NCBI GenBank assembly: GCA_013397455.1
Contig: VYZB01000040.1
Span: forward strand, 1,033,945 to 1,097,944
Length of the DNA stretch: 64,000 nucleotides
Direction: 5' to 3'
Source of the DNA: Crotophaga sulcirostris
Lineage: Eukaryota; Chordata; Aves; Cuculiformes; Crotophagidae
Part shown: positions 22,101 through 34,155 of the stretch, in pieces
Position numbering within the stretch: the first letter of the stretch is position 1
How the letters are laid out: every line of letters starts with the position of its first letter
Program-made: the position numbers and the translations under genes
The notes under the pieces: model-generated
The model's database searches: none
What the model saw: only the letters and a program-made list of their open reading frames with translations
Told to the model about the DNA's origin: nothing

Positions 22101-25100
22101 GTCCTCGGTGACCCCACAGCCTGGAGTTGATGTGAGATGAATTTACCAGCTGACCTAGTTTTAAAAAGTACCATTTTTCAGCATCCTTCAGCTCTTTTCC
22201 CTTTGAAAAACAATAATCACTATGGTCTGCAGAGAGAGGAATTAATACATCAAAAACACGCTAATGAGGCACAGCCAAAAATCATTCTTCTTGAGGGAAA
22301 TAGCTGATGATGCAGCAGAGCACCCAGAGTTGGTCCAAATTCCCTCTGAAGTCACACAGAGCCAAGAGCACTCCCTGTGCACTAGGATTGCCCAGTGACC
22401 TGCAACATCATTAACCTACAAGCACCGCGCTGTGATTTATTTCTGCCTTTTAATGCTGATGTGAATTATCCGTGCAATTAATTTCTGCAACAGGCAGCCT
22501 GAGCCCTCAAGGACAGATTTTTACCTTGTGCTGAAATTAATGGCTGGACATTGTATTTTGCCAAATACATCCCAAAGTATGTATAAACACTGATGCTAAA
22601 ATGGGGTACTTGGTTGCACGCTGTGCGGTATCATTGCCACTCGCCTGCTGTAGAAATTAATTTCTATTCATGGATTTTCAGCAACCTGGCAAAGTCGTGA
22701 GAGACAGCAAAAAAAAAAAAAATAAATCATCCTGCTACTGTTACTCACATGAAAATTTAATTAATTAAAATAATTAGGTGGACTTCTGAGAAAAAACAGA
22801 CTGCAGCACCACTCCCTTGCATGGTTTTTGTAAAAAATAAGCTTAGTTTCTGCATTTTTATTCTTAAAGACAGCGAGCTGCTAGGGGATGCCAGCCTTCC
22901 CTTGCTGAGGTGTTTCTTTACTGAGCTGATTTGGTATCTTTGAACTAAAACGTTTTCTTTTTGATTTTAGAAACCATAAGAAGAAGATGCAGATGTAAGA
23001 GGTTAGTACGTGACAGGTGGTGACATTGTTCTCTTAAGCTTGGCAGCTTCTCACCCTTCAAGCAATGAAGCAGGCAGGTGCCAAAAAGTGACCTAAAAAT
23101 TCTTCATCCAATTTACAGTGGATGGGAGGGGACTGTGTAATGAATTAAGGGGAAAAAAAGAGAGGTAAGATTCTCTTCTGTATTTTGTTTGGGTTTGTTT
23201 TTTTTAATATTAAGTCATTCAAATCACAGAGCACTATAACTGCAGTAGTTACTAAAAAGAAAGGCAAGACATGTTTGCAGCAGCCTAAAAACTTTGGGCA
23301 TCACCCAATATTCACAACAAACATCATATTTGAGTGCTCTCAGTGCACTGCTCCAACTCGAGCCTGGGGCTGACCATATTTTCATCCCTTCTCCTCCTGA
23401 AACTATTTATTTGGTGTTAGTGTTGGCTTATAGGTTGGACTTGATGATCTCAGAGGTCTCTTCCAACCTGGTTATACTGTGATACGATCTCAGCACTGGA
23501 TCTTCAAGTTGTGCCCATGGATTAGGTGCAAGTTATTGCATCCCAAATCCCCCTTCTGCACGGTTTTGGACCAACATCACCACGGCTTCATGCCTCTATT
23601 TCCCCAACAAGGCACCAAGTAACAGGAGCACAGAGGCTGCTGCAGCCCTCGATGATTTCCCTGAGAAACAGCAAAGCAGATATGAAGAGTTTTACAGCTA
23701 ACCTTTTTTCTAGGGCAGATAGGAATCCTTTTTTTATGTTTTCCCTCCTGCCTCCCCAACCCACCCATCACCCTGAGTCACCAGGAAAACACTATTGGAA
23801 TAAGAATTGCAATTTGCCAGTTTGGAACAAGAAATCTTTTCACAGTATCACAGTATTACAAGGTTGGAAAAGACCTTTGAGATCATCGAGTCCAACCTAT
23901 AATTATAACCTATAATGCGAACTTTCGCTCTCAAGTGACACATATTTTGCTTCTGCAAATCGACCTCCCTGTAGCAGGTTTCACCTCTCCTGCTCTGCAA
24001 AAAAAACCACTTTGGCAGTTTTGCAAGCTTTGTGCTGAGAGTACAGGCTAGGGCTTGCAGCCAGAGAGCGCTCCAGCACCAAAATCCCTGCTGCTGCTCC
24101 AGCCTGCCCAGCGCTGGGCTAACACTTGGAAAAGCTGGGTTGCCAGAAAGTTTGGAACCGTATCGTCACACCTTATTCCTTGCAAATCAAGAACCTTTAA
24201 AAGCAGATAAATTTATATTCTGTTATACACCCATGGGTTTCATACTAGAAATATTAATAGATTTTAAGTTGTCTAAATTAACGCCATCACCCAGAAAGAA
24301 ACAATAACAGGGAAAGGGCTCCTTCCACCTCTATTAACAGAAAATGGATCCCTATAATTATTTTTTTAAAAGCAGAGCACAGCAGAAGACATTGCCTGAA
24401 TAATAATAGTTTTTAAGGTAAAAGGCACCGAATGGCAATGCCTTCTGCCCTGCGGGTGCAATCTCCCCACTTCAGAACACAGTTGCACCCACAGACTTGG
24501 CATTTTCTTTAATGTGTCTGATAAAGAGAACAGTCTGTTATTTTTACAATGGTTGTTTCTTATACCCAGCACTCTTCTGATCCTGGCTTGGCTTTGCAAG
24601 GGCTAAATGGTGAAGGAGAGCTCGTCTCGCAGCCTTGTTTAGGACAACGCTTGCATTCTTCACTTATCTCAGTCCCTGTTGCAGGGATGCTCTGTCCCCA
24701 AGGGAAAAACAGGCTGCAGAGCTCTTCAGTTTTGCATAGATGGAGCAGTTGCCCCAGGAATTCATGTCTTCAAGGCCAGCCTTCCTTCAGCAGCACTATC
24801 GTCAGAATCCGGTTTTAAGTAACTGTAGAATATTTAAGCTTTTATTTAGAGAGGAAATTCCCGCTGCTCTGAGCAGTTCCCGCTTACTGCAGTGAAGCTC
24901 TTTGGAAGTTAATGGTGCAATCCACTCAATTAAAGATTGCCTCAGGATCTGGCCTGGGATTCTAGTTGGCAGCTGAAAGATTCATTTTCCATCACAAATT
25001 AATCTTCAGTGAAAACGGGTGCCAAATCTCCAACTCATTAACTCAGCATAAAACTATCAGTTGTTGAAGAGCAGTAATTTCTATCAGTCTGGGAGCACAC

Positions 25101-25592
25101 TGGTTGCTTAGAAAAAAAACTCCTTGTAAGCTCCTCTGCACAAAACTGGTTTGCAACAAGAAAAAGTCCTTACGAATTGATAACAGCTTCCCCAACTCCA
25201 AAAAAAAAAAAAAAGCCCTGAGTTCTTCTTTCTTCCTTCATTTCTGAATGAGAAGGCTTGATGAGAGGGCAGGAATGTGCAGAAGTCAGAGGTAAATTTA
25301 AGAAGCCCTTTTTTTAATTAGTGTAACGGTTAATTAGCAGAAGAAAGTCATTCTGGTGGCTGTTACGAGTTGAAATGTTGGCAGGTCATTCACTAGCATG
25401 AAGAGGATTTAGGAATAAGTTGCAGCCTTGCTCTGGGAGGTCTCTGGCTGTGGAGCAAAGCAAAACGAGCTGATCAGCACTAATTGCTTCCTTGCTCCTT
25501 TCACAGCACAGTAAAACAAACCCTTTTCTCTCTCTAGACCTGTGAGTAGGAAACCCAACGCAAAACCCATCGTGCCAAGCCGACACACATAA
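19105..25592 (+). CDS. CD8A: CD8 alpha chain (T-cell co-receptor subunit), complete
   Basis: Six coding exons (19105-19150, 19703-20068, 20682-20771, 21294-21410, 22971-23001, 25538-25592) join to 705 bases, 234 residues plus TAA. Order: signal peptide (1-about 21), Ig V-set (Cys48 and Cys118, Trp59), Thr/Ala/Pro-rich hinge (138-168) for O-glycans, transmembrane helix (about 180-205), and basic tail with C213-R-C215. CD8 alpha forms homodimers or pairs with CD8 beta, binds MHC class I and brings LCK to the T-cell receptor through the C-x-C motif. No N-glycosylation sequon was seen. The ATG has a good context (A at -3, G at +4). All splice sites are GT..AG, phase 1 except the last intron (phase 2). 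It lies downstream of CD8B on the same strand and tail-to-tail with RMND5A. The gene looks intact. Confidence 0.96.
19151..19702 (+). other. CD8A: CD8A intron 1
   Basis: 552 bases with a short A-rich tract (19252-19268) and a purine-rich part. No element recognised. Confidence 0.8.
19703..20068 (+). CDS. CD8A: CD8A exon 2: Ig V-set domain
   Basis: A 366-base phase 1 exon. It has LDLEC and GYYFC cysteines, the SWVRLD core tryptophan, LHFIVFIS in the C' region, and a final FSPAQPVFFP stretch typical of avian CD8 alpha. The acceptor is CTCCTGCAG and the donor is CAGGTCAGC. The longer open frame that surrounds this exon continues into both introns and is not used as such. Confidence 0.95.
20069..20681 (+). 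other. CD8A: CD8A intron 2
   Basis: 613 bases. A TTTTATTTATTT-type low-complexity run lies at about 20605-20650 just before the branch/polypyrimidine region of exon 3. Confidence 0.8.
20682..20771 (+). CDS. CD8A: CD8A exon 3: hinge
   Basis: A 90-base phase 1 exon encoding VTTTAAPTTAAPTTQ and then GGITKSTTCLKTPDQ. The Thr/Ala/Pro stretch comes from a perfect 15-base tandem duplication. One Cys is available for dimerisation. Confidence 0.93.
20772..21293 (+). other. CD8A: CD8A intron 3
   Basis: 522 bases, partly G-rich around 20990-21035. No element recognised. Confidence 0.8.
21294..21410 (+). CDS. CD8A: CD8A exon 4: transmembrane segment
   Basis: A 117-base phase 1 exon: ETSNQEKLIYFCDILIW followed by a hydrophobic helix (VPLAGACIVLLIALVITIMM) and CQR. 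The acceptor is TTCATGCAG and the donor is AACGTAAGA. The CDI-IWVPLAG motif is shared across vertebrate CD8 alpha. Confidence 0.94.
21411..22970 (+). other. CD8A: CD8A intron 4
   Basis: 1,560 bases with no repeat family recognised. From about 22080 to 22760 it has many ATTA/TAAT and AATTAATT-type motifs in otherwise complex sequence, which could be conserved non-coding DNA. Confidence 0.6.
22971..23001 (+). CDS. CD8A: CD8A exon 5: LCK-binding C-x-C motif
   Basis: A 31-base micro-exon encoding QTIRRRCRCK and two bases of an Arg codon. The acceptor is TGATTTTAG and the donor GAGGTTAGT is a weaker match than the others. The C-R-C-K-R-P motif (completed by the next exon) is the zinc-clasp type LCK contact known from CD8 alpha and CD4. 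Confidence 0.9.
23411..23484 (+). mobile_element. CR1 LINE, very short 3' tail
   Basis: TGGTGTTAGTGTTGGCTTAT, then the CR1 end motif AGGTTGGACTTGATGATCTC and a TACTGTGATAC terminus. About 75 bases. Confidence 0.8.
23841..23918 (-). mobile_element. CR1 LINE, very short 3' tail
   Basis: Antisense counterpart: CACAGTATCACAGTATTACA, AGGTTGGAAAAGACCTTTGA, TCATCGAGTCCAACCTATAA. Confidence 0.8.
25538..25592 (+). CDS. CD8A: CD8A exon 6: C-terminal tail and stop
   Basis: It starts after TCTCTCTAG at 25537, completes the Arg codon and encodes PVSRKPNAKPIVPSRHT, with TAA at 25590-25592. Entry is phase 2. Confidence 0.92.
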
Positions 25593-26430
25593 GGATCTGC
25601 ACCATCTGGATCATCTCCTGGGAGATGTCACTGCCCATCACCTACATCATCTCCAATGCTACTGCTCCTCACACAAATTTAAAAGAAAAGTTGGAGCAAA
25701 GACACAGCCAGCCAGCAGCCACTTCTGTGAACTGCATCTTCCAGAACCTGGGGTTTTCAGCTTAATTCCCAAGGCCAACCACCACCTCTGTTCCCAGTGA
25801 CAGAGCTCTGAGATTCAGGCAAAAGAAACAGCTCAGTCCTGATGCTGACACGTAGCAGTGACAAACTGATGAAAAATAAGGACATGAGCTGGACCTTTGC
25901 TCAAGGTGTGTGATATTTCTTTCTAAAATGCAGCCAAAAGTTGAATTTGGAACAAAAATTACTTATTAGTGAAAGCCCTCACTTCACACACCTTCTTTTC
26001 TAAGAGGTCACTTATCTCCTAAGAGATTTCATCTCATGTAACACAAGGCCAAACTGAGATGGCAAATATGAATTAAAGGGTCTCATTTTTGGGGGTTTTA
26101 GAGTTCTGGGGGCTAAGGTTTGCTGTTTCCCTCTTGCTATCCTTGTTCTGGTGCTGGTCTGATTTCCACCAATTTAGGCAGGATTGCACCTGAGCAAGGA
26201 GGGTGGGATTTTCTTTCTTTCTGGAAGAAATGCTTGAGTGGTAAAAAAACCCCACAACATCTTTGTCCCTTGCTTTGGTTAAGCAGGACTTTCAACATTC
26301 CCCCCCTGGACACATTGATTGACTATGAGTTCTGTTATTTCAGCCCTGTATATGGTGTAAATATTTCCTCACTACACTTGCAAATGAAAAATGGAGGAAA
26401 AAAAGAAATAAAACAAATGTTTCTAGTCAG
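25593..26430 (+). other. CD8A: CD8A 3' UTR (probable)
   Basis: Sequence from the stop to just past the first canonical AATAAA. No other gene feature intervenes. The end is inferred from the poly(A) signal only. Confidence 0.5.
26407..26412 (+). terminator. Candidate CD8A poly(A) signal AATAAA
   Basis: First canonical AATAAA after the CD8A stop (815 bases downstream), followed within 40 bases by a T-rich TTTCTTTCTTTGG stretch suitable as a downstream element. Confidence 0.5.
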
Positions 26431-27577
26431 ACTCAATCATGTTTAATTTCTTTCTTTGGTTCCTAGCCTCAAAAAAGCTAAAATCCTTCAGGAAGATAAT
26501 AAATGAGGGTGTGAGCGAATCTTGGGTAGGGGAAAAGGCATTGATTTACACACCAGCCTGAGCTTTAGGATGCCAGAATTCAGCTTTCAGTTTACCTCTG
26601 CCTAAAACGATCTAAAATTATTTTCCCAGGGACTTGCAAGACGGGCTCTGTAACACATCCTGTACCCCAGGGTTGCTGTGAAGGCGGAGGAGATAAAGAC
26701 TCTGGAAGCGCTCGGGTTTTCTTGCCAAGGGGCTGATAAAAACCTGGGGGAAAAAGGATGAAAGAAACCCTTTGCTAGTCTCCTCCTCTGCAAACAAGCT
26801 GGGAAGGACAGAAATTCAGACAGAAACAAAATTCTTCCAAGATTAGTTTTTTCTAATACTTAATCAAAAAAATTAGGGACTAGAAAAATGGATCTAAACA
26901 ACAGCAGGCAAATACTGAATAACAACTACCCGTATCTACACGTGCTATAAAGAAAAAAAAAAAAACCAACCAAAAAGGTTTAACCTTGAAATGTCTACAG
27001 ATTCACAGACTTTAAGAAACACTAAGACACATCCAACCGATTCAAGGTGGCCTCATTAAAACCCCAAGTGCTGAGCTGGGGAGAAGTGAGGGTCTCCCTG
27101 CACCTGCAGTGCCAGCAGCAGCCCCACTGCAGAGTCAGCCTCACCACCAAAGTGCAGCTGTGTTTTTACCACTACATGAAACAGATGCACTCACCAACCT
27201 GCTTCTAGGCAGGCTAGGTCTAAGCTTTGGCCCCATTTTAGTACATTATTGTTACCTGAATCAGTTCAATCTCACCCTAAATTCATCTCAAACAATGCAG
27301 GTGAAAAGCTCGTATGTTTTCTCTCTCCTCTGAGCATCAATTTTATTATCAGCTTGTCCCAGAGTCTCTTGTTGACTTAGTTTAAGCTAGAAGTTTTCAC
27401 CTATAAAGACTTAACTCATGCAATATTTCTGTAAAACAGTTCACAAGAAGAAGGAGCCCTAAGCAATAATAATACCCTAAGAATGTAAGCTACAGGTTAT
27501 TTGGGCATCACTAACTACTGACATGACTAACAGCAAAGCTCTACACTAAGATCCAGGTCCTGCAGTGAGATCAATGA

Positions 27578-27785
27578 CAGAATCATAGAATCACTTGAAG
27601 GGACCCAAAAGGATCATCAGGTCCAGCTCCCATCCCTACACAGGACACTCCCAACACTCACACCGTGCGACTGAGGGCATTGTCCAAATGCTTCTTGAAC
27701 ACTGGCAGACTGGGTGCCACGACTGCTTCCCTGGGGAGTTGTTCCAGTGCTTCACCCCTCACTGGATGAAGAATGGATGCAGCCA
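27578..27785 (-). mobile_element. CR1 LINE 3' fragment (diverged subfamily)
   Basis: Antisense: CAGAATCATAGAATCACTTG, AGGGACCCAAAAGGATCATC, then TGTTCCAGTGCTTCACCCCT near the far end. The wording differs from the other copies, indicating an older or different subfamily. Confidence 0.75.
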
Positions 27786-28694
27786 AAGCCCTCCTGATGC
27801 CATAGATGAATGTAGCAAAGAACTGGAAGCTGTGTATGCGTGGGTTTTGGTTCGTTGGGGTTCTTTTAGCAGTCTTCATTTGCACAAGAAAACAACATCC
27901 GGAAAAAAAATGAGGCCACTGACAGTGGTAATTACCCTCCTGAACACAGCACAAAATCCACTGCACAGGGGGCTACTGATTTTTGACCTCTAGTTCAGAA
28001 TCACAGAATGTAGTTGAGCTCTTTCAACCCCAGTGCCAAACTCGGGAGGCACTGGGATGCCTCCTGCCTCTCTCTACGTGTTGTTCCTGCTGACCCTCCC
28101 ACCCACAGTCCACAGGCAGAGCTCACAGAGCACCCTATGTACACCCTGCCCAGCACAGCCCGCAGGACCCCACACACATTGAGGCATCACAAACCTATCA
28201 CAAAACTGCCTGCAGCAACTATAATTGCATCTACTGGTTCAGGCTCTGGTTGCACAGCCAGACGCCGTTAAAGAAACCGAACCTAAAATCTCATCTTTGA
28301 AGGTAACTGGAGCCTTCATTTATAAATTCGTGAATCCTGCAGGCCCCCAGCAGCTTCAGCACTGCAAAGAAAGGTCTTTCACCACAACGGTACTGCCTGT
28401 ATAGCACATTCCCTCTTCAGAGGGTACGTTCCACACAGAAAGAAAGCCCAGCTAACTGACACATTATAGGTTCTCCTGCCTGCCAACTTCTGGCCAGTGT
28501 CAGCACAGCTGTAAGCTAGGAGGGCACAACTTTTTTACTGGGTATAATCAAGCTATCAAAAATACATGACTGCTCACTGAACTCTATTACCAGCTTTCAC
28601 CTTCTTACATCCTATCAGCCAGGCATCATCCTCAATTCTTTACCTCCATTCATGTCTTTGCATCGCTTTAGAACACAGATCTTGCTCGTCTCTG

Positions 28695-28916
28695 GTTTAG
28701 GCTTGATGTTAGGAAGAAGTTCTTCACTGAAAGGGTGATTGGCCACTGGAATGCGCTGCCCAGGGAGGTGGTGGAGTCGCCGACCCTGGATGTGTTTAAG
28801 GGGAAGACTGGATGAGTGCCATGGTTTAGGTGATGGGATGGTGTTAGTGTTGGCTTATAGGTTGGACTTGATGATCTCAGAGGTCCCTTCCAACCTGGTG
28901 ATACTGTGATACTGTG
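28695..28916 (+). mobile_element. CR1 LINE 3' fragment
   Basis: Sense: GGCTTGATGTTAGGAAGAAG, TGGAATGCGCTGCCCAGGGA, GAGTGCCATGGTTTAGGTGA, ending with the standard TTGGACTTGATGATCTCAGA motif. Confidence 0.93.
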
Positions 28917-31644
28917 AACAAAGGGATGTACTGCCCAAACTGCACACCAAGCTGAGCTGCAAACTGTGTATAAAGTATCAGCAGGAACTTTCCCCTCTGT
29001 ATCACTGTAACAGACACCATGAGTTAGCCTAAACCTATTAAGGAATTAATTTTAAAAGCATATTCAACTCTCCCCCTGCTGACTTTGTGAGACACTATAT
29101 GTTCATGGACTGTTGTCCATCTCAGGATACCCAGGGGTAAGATTTGTTCAACGATCTCTTCTTACACGAGCTTCTCTATTTGTGAACCACTGTGATTTCA
29201 ACCTCTTTTAGAAATACCCCAAACACACAGGACTGAACCACTGTGAATCAGCGTTTGCTTCACAACCAGTAAAATCACCTCTGAGAAGGTCAGAGGCTGA
29301 GAGGAGCAGAAGAGGCAGCTTGGAGCGTGCATCACAATAAGCACTTGCTCTTCTTTAGTCACTGCCCCAAGTTTTGTCTTGAATACCCCCAAAATGAGGA
29401 ACACCCCACAGGCAGACACATCTATCAGAAGACTGCTTCAAAGCACCAGACCGACTTCACCAAGGAACCCTCCAGCAGGAGCAGTGACAAAGCACAGACC
29501 AAGTTTCCTTCACCTGCTCTTCCTTCCATGCAGTTCCACAACTGAGTCATCTTCCAGTTCAGGTCAGGTGTAGCCAGCACAGCACCTTGGATTCAAACCT
29601 GTCACTCCCAAAAGCCTGTTAAGATTTCTATTTACATGTAGAGCTGAGGAACAATATTGTTTATAACCAGCTTAAGATCTGGATTTCATCACAAGACAAG
29701 CATTTACCTTGGCACCTCTACTGATAGAAGGCAAAAATGAAACCACATATTTGGCACCAAAACCATAATAACCAGATGCAAACATTAGTGCAGCAGCGAG
29801 AAGGAAAGGAGCAGAGAGCATCTCCAGCCCTGCTGCAGAGGTGAATGACTAACACAGCATCAAGCAAGAAGGCATTTAGGTGCCTCTTGCAAATCAAGCA
29901 AGTTCAGAGCAACCTGGCTGAGTTTGTGGTTGAGTTGCAATGACTGGGCAAGAAGCCTGGACTGCTGCTTGTTTCAATGAAAAGAGAAGGACTGGCTGAG
30001 CAGAAGCCTAGAGAAGCAGCTCAAGGGTGCACGATTCCCCACACAGGAAGCTGTTGTTGGACAGACCCTACAGACCTGACAGCTTTTTGCTAATGTGGAG
30101 GAACCTCTGGGTTCCACTGGGTGCAGAGGCAAAGGCTGAGAGCTGTTACGGGCTAACACGAGGCAAACAAGAGTCTGAGATACAGAATGACTTTCAAAGC
30201 GAAAGAATAGATTTGTTCAGAGGCTGAGGGTTGTCTAATTGCAGAGTTGTTCAAAACTAAGAGTGGAGTAGCTCAAAATTAACAGTGGAGTAGCTCAAAA
30301 CTCTCAGAAGCCGATGGGCTAAAGGCAAACAGTGTAGGAGTTAACACTTAATTGTGAAAAGGGTAAGAGCTGATTACAATTTAAGCACAATCTCAACTAA
30401 TAAAGAAAAAAGGGTAGAAGATGATCACTGAAAGCCCTGTGAAGCTCAGGGAGGCAGCAATGCCCTAGCAACATAAAGCATCCAGAATTTGTTGCCTTTT
30501 TTAGCCTGCTACTCCCCCATCCAGTGCTTTACTTTGAAATATTTTCTGAGTGATAAAGGATTTTGATTAGTTAAATAAGTTTCAGATAAATAATACAGCC
30601 GAGATGACCCCAGAAGAGCCAGTAAGTGAACTGGTTAGTTAAAGTCACTTTGTCCATCCAAGCCTGTATTTGACAGATGACTTGTCACCTCGAGGGCACC
30701 CAAGCTCAGCCCAAGGGCCCCAGGCTAATGCTGTGCTGCACTTTGTGCAAGTGCTTGGAAGCCACCCCATAGAACCCACACCCTTGCTGCTCTTTGTGCA
30801 GCATTCAAGACACAAAAGCAGAATAAGGTGAGAAAAGAATTGCAGAAATCTCTGGAAGAACAGCAAAGAGACAGTGAAATATGACCTTCCTGTAACTCGG
30901 TTTCTCCCTTCTGATTCATCTGAAATCAAATGTGTTTGACATGCAGGGTCAGCAGGACCTGTCCATCAACAGATTCCCATCCTGAAATGGGCTGAATAAA
31001 TTGAATACATGTGATTTTTGTCACAGGAGACCTATCACATCAGCTTGTGCTCCACATTCCTGGAAACCACCCATGTTCTTTAGAAACCTTGGAAAATATT
31101 GGAATTTACCCTCAGTTCTGAGGGGGGAAAAACTGTCAGAAAAAATATCTGTGTTTGTGTATTTAGTTCTTCCTCACACAGGCAAATGGATGATGCTTAA
31201 TATTTGAACTGAGACACTATTTGCATCTTCCTCATCCCTTTGTTTCTTTAGCAAAACTAAAGGAAAACCCCCAGCAATAACTTAACACTTAGTAAGAAGG
31301 AAAAAACCAACAGTATCACAAAGTCTGAAAACAAACAGGAGGCAGAGGAAATGCAGGAAAAAAAGGGGCTATAGATCTAAAAGGCTGAATTCAGGTAAGC
31401 TTTGCTCACTCCAGTCAAGGTCACAGCACCCACCAGCTTCAGCGCTGAGTCTTTGTTCCAGTCTGCACTGGAACTGTGCCATGGGCCTACGTTCAAAATA
31501 ACCCCCCAGAACGTGATAAAGTCTTAGTTCTGGAGCAGAGCAGGACCTGGACAACACTACCAGGGCTTTTGCATTTGAATACACAGATACAGCTGTCCTG
31601 TAAAAACTACTACAAGTCAGTGTGAAAGCTGAAAGAGAGGAGAT

Positions 31645-31858
31645 CTAGATGAGATAGTAGGAAGAATTTTTTTCCCGTGAGGGTGGTGAGGCACTGGCAC
31701 AGGTTGCCCGGGGAAGCTGTGGCTGCCCCATCCCTGGAGGTGTTCAAGAACAGGTTTTGAGCAACCTGATCCAGTGGGAGGTGTCCCTGCCCATGGCAGG
31801 GGGGGTTGGAACTGGATTATCTTTCAGATCCCAAACCATTGATAGCATGATCCAAAGA
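31645..31858 (+). mobile_element. CR1 LINE 3' fragment
   Basis: Sense: GTGAGGCACTGGCACAGGTT, TGATCCAGTGGGAGGTGTCC, GGGGTTGGAACTGGATTATC. A different subfamily ending from the 28.7 kb copy. Confidence 0.92.
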
Positions 31859-32724
31859 CACCAGCTCCTGCGTACAGTCCCAGCAGGAATCATTAAGATC
31901 TTACAGTCAGTAAAACTCCAGGTTTTTTTCTATTTCCCCATAGGGCTGCTAATTTAATGCAAACATAAAGGAATATTAAGTCACTTTTCCCTCACATATA
32001 CACTTTTTTGTAAGCCACTTTTAATTTATATGTATTAGTGCTTGAATTAAATTCACAATACTAATGTACCACCACATTACAGCTTTACTCACTACAGATC
32101 ATTGCTGCCACTCATTTTTTTTTCTTGTTCTCAAAGTGCCTTTCCCTACATTGCAGTCTCCTACTCACAAAAGTGCAAGAGTTGGGATGGATTAAGGAGC
32201 GTGAATTTTTCCCCCCCTAAAGACAAATCAATCTCTACAGCGATAAGCACAGAAAGGAAAACAGTATCTTGCAGCAGGCAAACAAACCTTGTAAGGAAAA
32301 ACTAACCCAAACTTACTGTGCCAAACCTGGAGACTTGGCTCGCAGCAGTCATAACTTACACATTTTACAGGATGGCTGCTGCTAAAATTTAAGAAAGAAT
32401 GAAAGCAAAAGGGTGGAGATAGGTTTAAGTTAAGATCTGACTCATTACTTGGAACACACAGTTTTTACTGCAGCTTCTACACACGTTAATTAAGTAGACT
32501 TAGAGATAGGACACTGAAATCAATACAGTGTTTCAGTGGAGAAACGATGATTTTTAGAAGGGAAGATTGGTTGCTGAGCCACATCTACTTGCAATGTGCA
32601 ATGCTGATGGCACTGCAGGAAAAGACTTAAATTCAAAAATACCTCACAGAGCAGCCAATGATTCAGAGAACGAACAGGAGGCAAGGACAAGAGCTCTGTG
32701 TTACTGGCAGTCATAGCACTACAA
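31859..32724. other. Intergenic, no feature recognised
   Basis: AT-rich unique sequence between two CR1 copies. No exon or motif supported. Confidence 0.5.
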
Positions 32725-32872
32725 AAATCATAAAATCATAGAATGGTTTGGGTTGGAAGGGACCTTAAAGCCCATCCAGTTCCAACTCCTCTGCCACAGG
32801 CAGGGACACCTCCCACTGGATCAGGTTGCTCAAAACCTCATCCAATCTGATCTTGGACACCCCCAAATGATC
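32725..32872 (-). mobile_element. CR1 LINE 3' fragment
   Basis: Antisense: AAAATCATAGAATGGTTTGG, TGGAAGGGACCTTAAAGCCC, ACACCTCCCACTGGATCAGG. Confidence 0.9.
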
Positions 32873-33111
32873 AATACCTTTTGTTATCAAAAAAGCTATG
32901 TACTATTTTCATTTCCTACTATCTGTTCTGAAGTTTTGATTATCTTTTATACCACAAGTCAGACTTAAAACCCCAAAACAGGAAATCTGTTGTGAGATGG
33001 TCAAGACATTTACAAAAATTAAAACTCAGTCTATTAATAGACACAGAACAGTACTGACAGGCTGCTGCTATGGAAATTATGTTTATAAACATCCATTGGC
33101 CTCAAATTGTG

Positions 33112-33335
33112 GCAAAGGAGGTTTAGGTTGGATATAAGAAAAAATTTCTTTACCGAAAGAGTGGTGAAGCACTGGCACACGCTGCCCAGGGAAGTGGTGG
33201 AGTCTCCATCCCTGGAGGTGCTCAAAAATACGTAGACATTGCACTTGGGGACATGGTTCAGTAGGCACAGCGGTGTTGGGCTGATGGCTGGACTGGATGA
33301 TCTTGGAGGTCTTTTCCAACCTTAATGATTTTACT
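33112..33335 (+). mobile_element. CR1 LINE 3' fragment
   Basis: Sense: GGTTGGATATAAGAAAAAAT, TGCCCAGGGAAGTGGTGGAG, ending GATCTTGGAGGTCTTTTCCA. Confidence 0.92.
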
Positions 33336-33700
33336 ACTTTCAGAGCACCCATAAGCTAAACCAAACCTTTTCTATAACTGTGGTTGAAATCTGCTTGGCT
33401 TAAGGCCCATCGACTTTACTGCCTGGAGCATTGGCTGCTGCAGAGCTGCTGTTCTGACACATCCTGCAAAGGAGGGGGGAAGCACCAGTTGCAAGCCCAG
33501 CACAGCACGCACAAGCGACACAGTGATCTCGATACAGATAGAAATGTTCTGAGCCTTTGCCCTCATTATGCAGCAGACTCATTAAAAGGCACTTGCTGCA
33601 CAAAAATAGTCAGAGGTCTCAAAATCCAGTCCAAAAATGTAACAGAGACAAACCTCAGCTATCACTGTAGCTTTAAAAATCAAATTTTTTTTTACCATGG

Positions 33701-34155
33701 ATATAGAATTACAGAATGCTTGGGTTTGAAGGGACCATTACAGGTCAGCCAGTCCAATCCCCCTGCAGAACCAGGGACATCTTTTTAACTCAATCAGGTT
33801 CCTCAGAGCCCCATTCAACGTGGCTTTGAATGTTTCCAGGGATGGGGTATCCACTACCTCGCTGGGCAACCTGTGCCACTGCCTCACCAACCTCGTTGTA
33901 AAAAATTTCTTCCTTATGTCCAGTCTAAAACTACCCTCCTTTAGTTTAAAACCATTACTGCTTGTCCTGTCACAACAGGCCTTGCTAAAAAGCCTGTTCC
34001 CATCTTTCCTGTAGCCCCCTTTAAGTACTAGAAGGCTGCTATGAGGTCTCCTCTGCTCTTCTCCAGGCTGAACAACCCCAACTCTCTCAGCCTGTTGTTG
34101 CAGGACAGGTGCTCCACAGCCCTTTGTTCATCTTCGTGGCTGTATATACCCAAAT
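33701..34155 (-). mobile_element. CR1 LINE 3' fragment (longer)
   Basis: Antisense, about 455 bases: TAGAATTACAGAATGCTTGG through CTGGGCAACCTGTGCCACTG and TCTCCAGGCTGAACAACCCC to the GACAGGTGCTCCACAGCCCT region. It reaches further 5' than most copies here. Confidence 0.93.

Larger units (their letters stand above)
23002..25537 (+). other. CD8A: CD8A intron 5
   Basis: About 2.5 kb containing two very short CR1 tails (23411-23484 sense, 23841-23918 antisense) and, around 24840-25380, complex AT-rich sequence with several AATTAA/TTAATTAG motifs. No exon recognised. Confidence 0.6.
26431..31640. other. Tail-to-tail intergenic DNA, CD8A side
   Basis: No supported exon. Contains CR1 fragments at 27578-27785 and 28695-28916 and a CR1-like scrap near 27994-28022; otherwise unique sequence. 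Confidence 0.55.
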
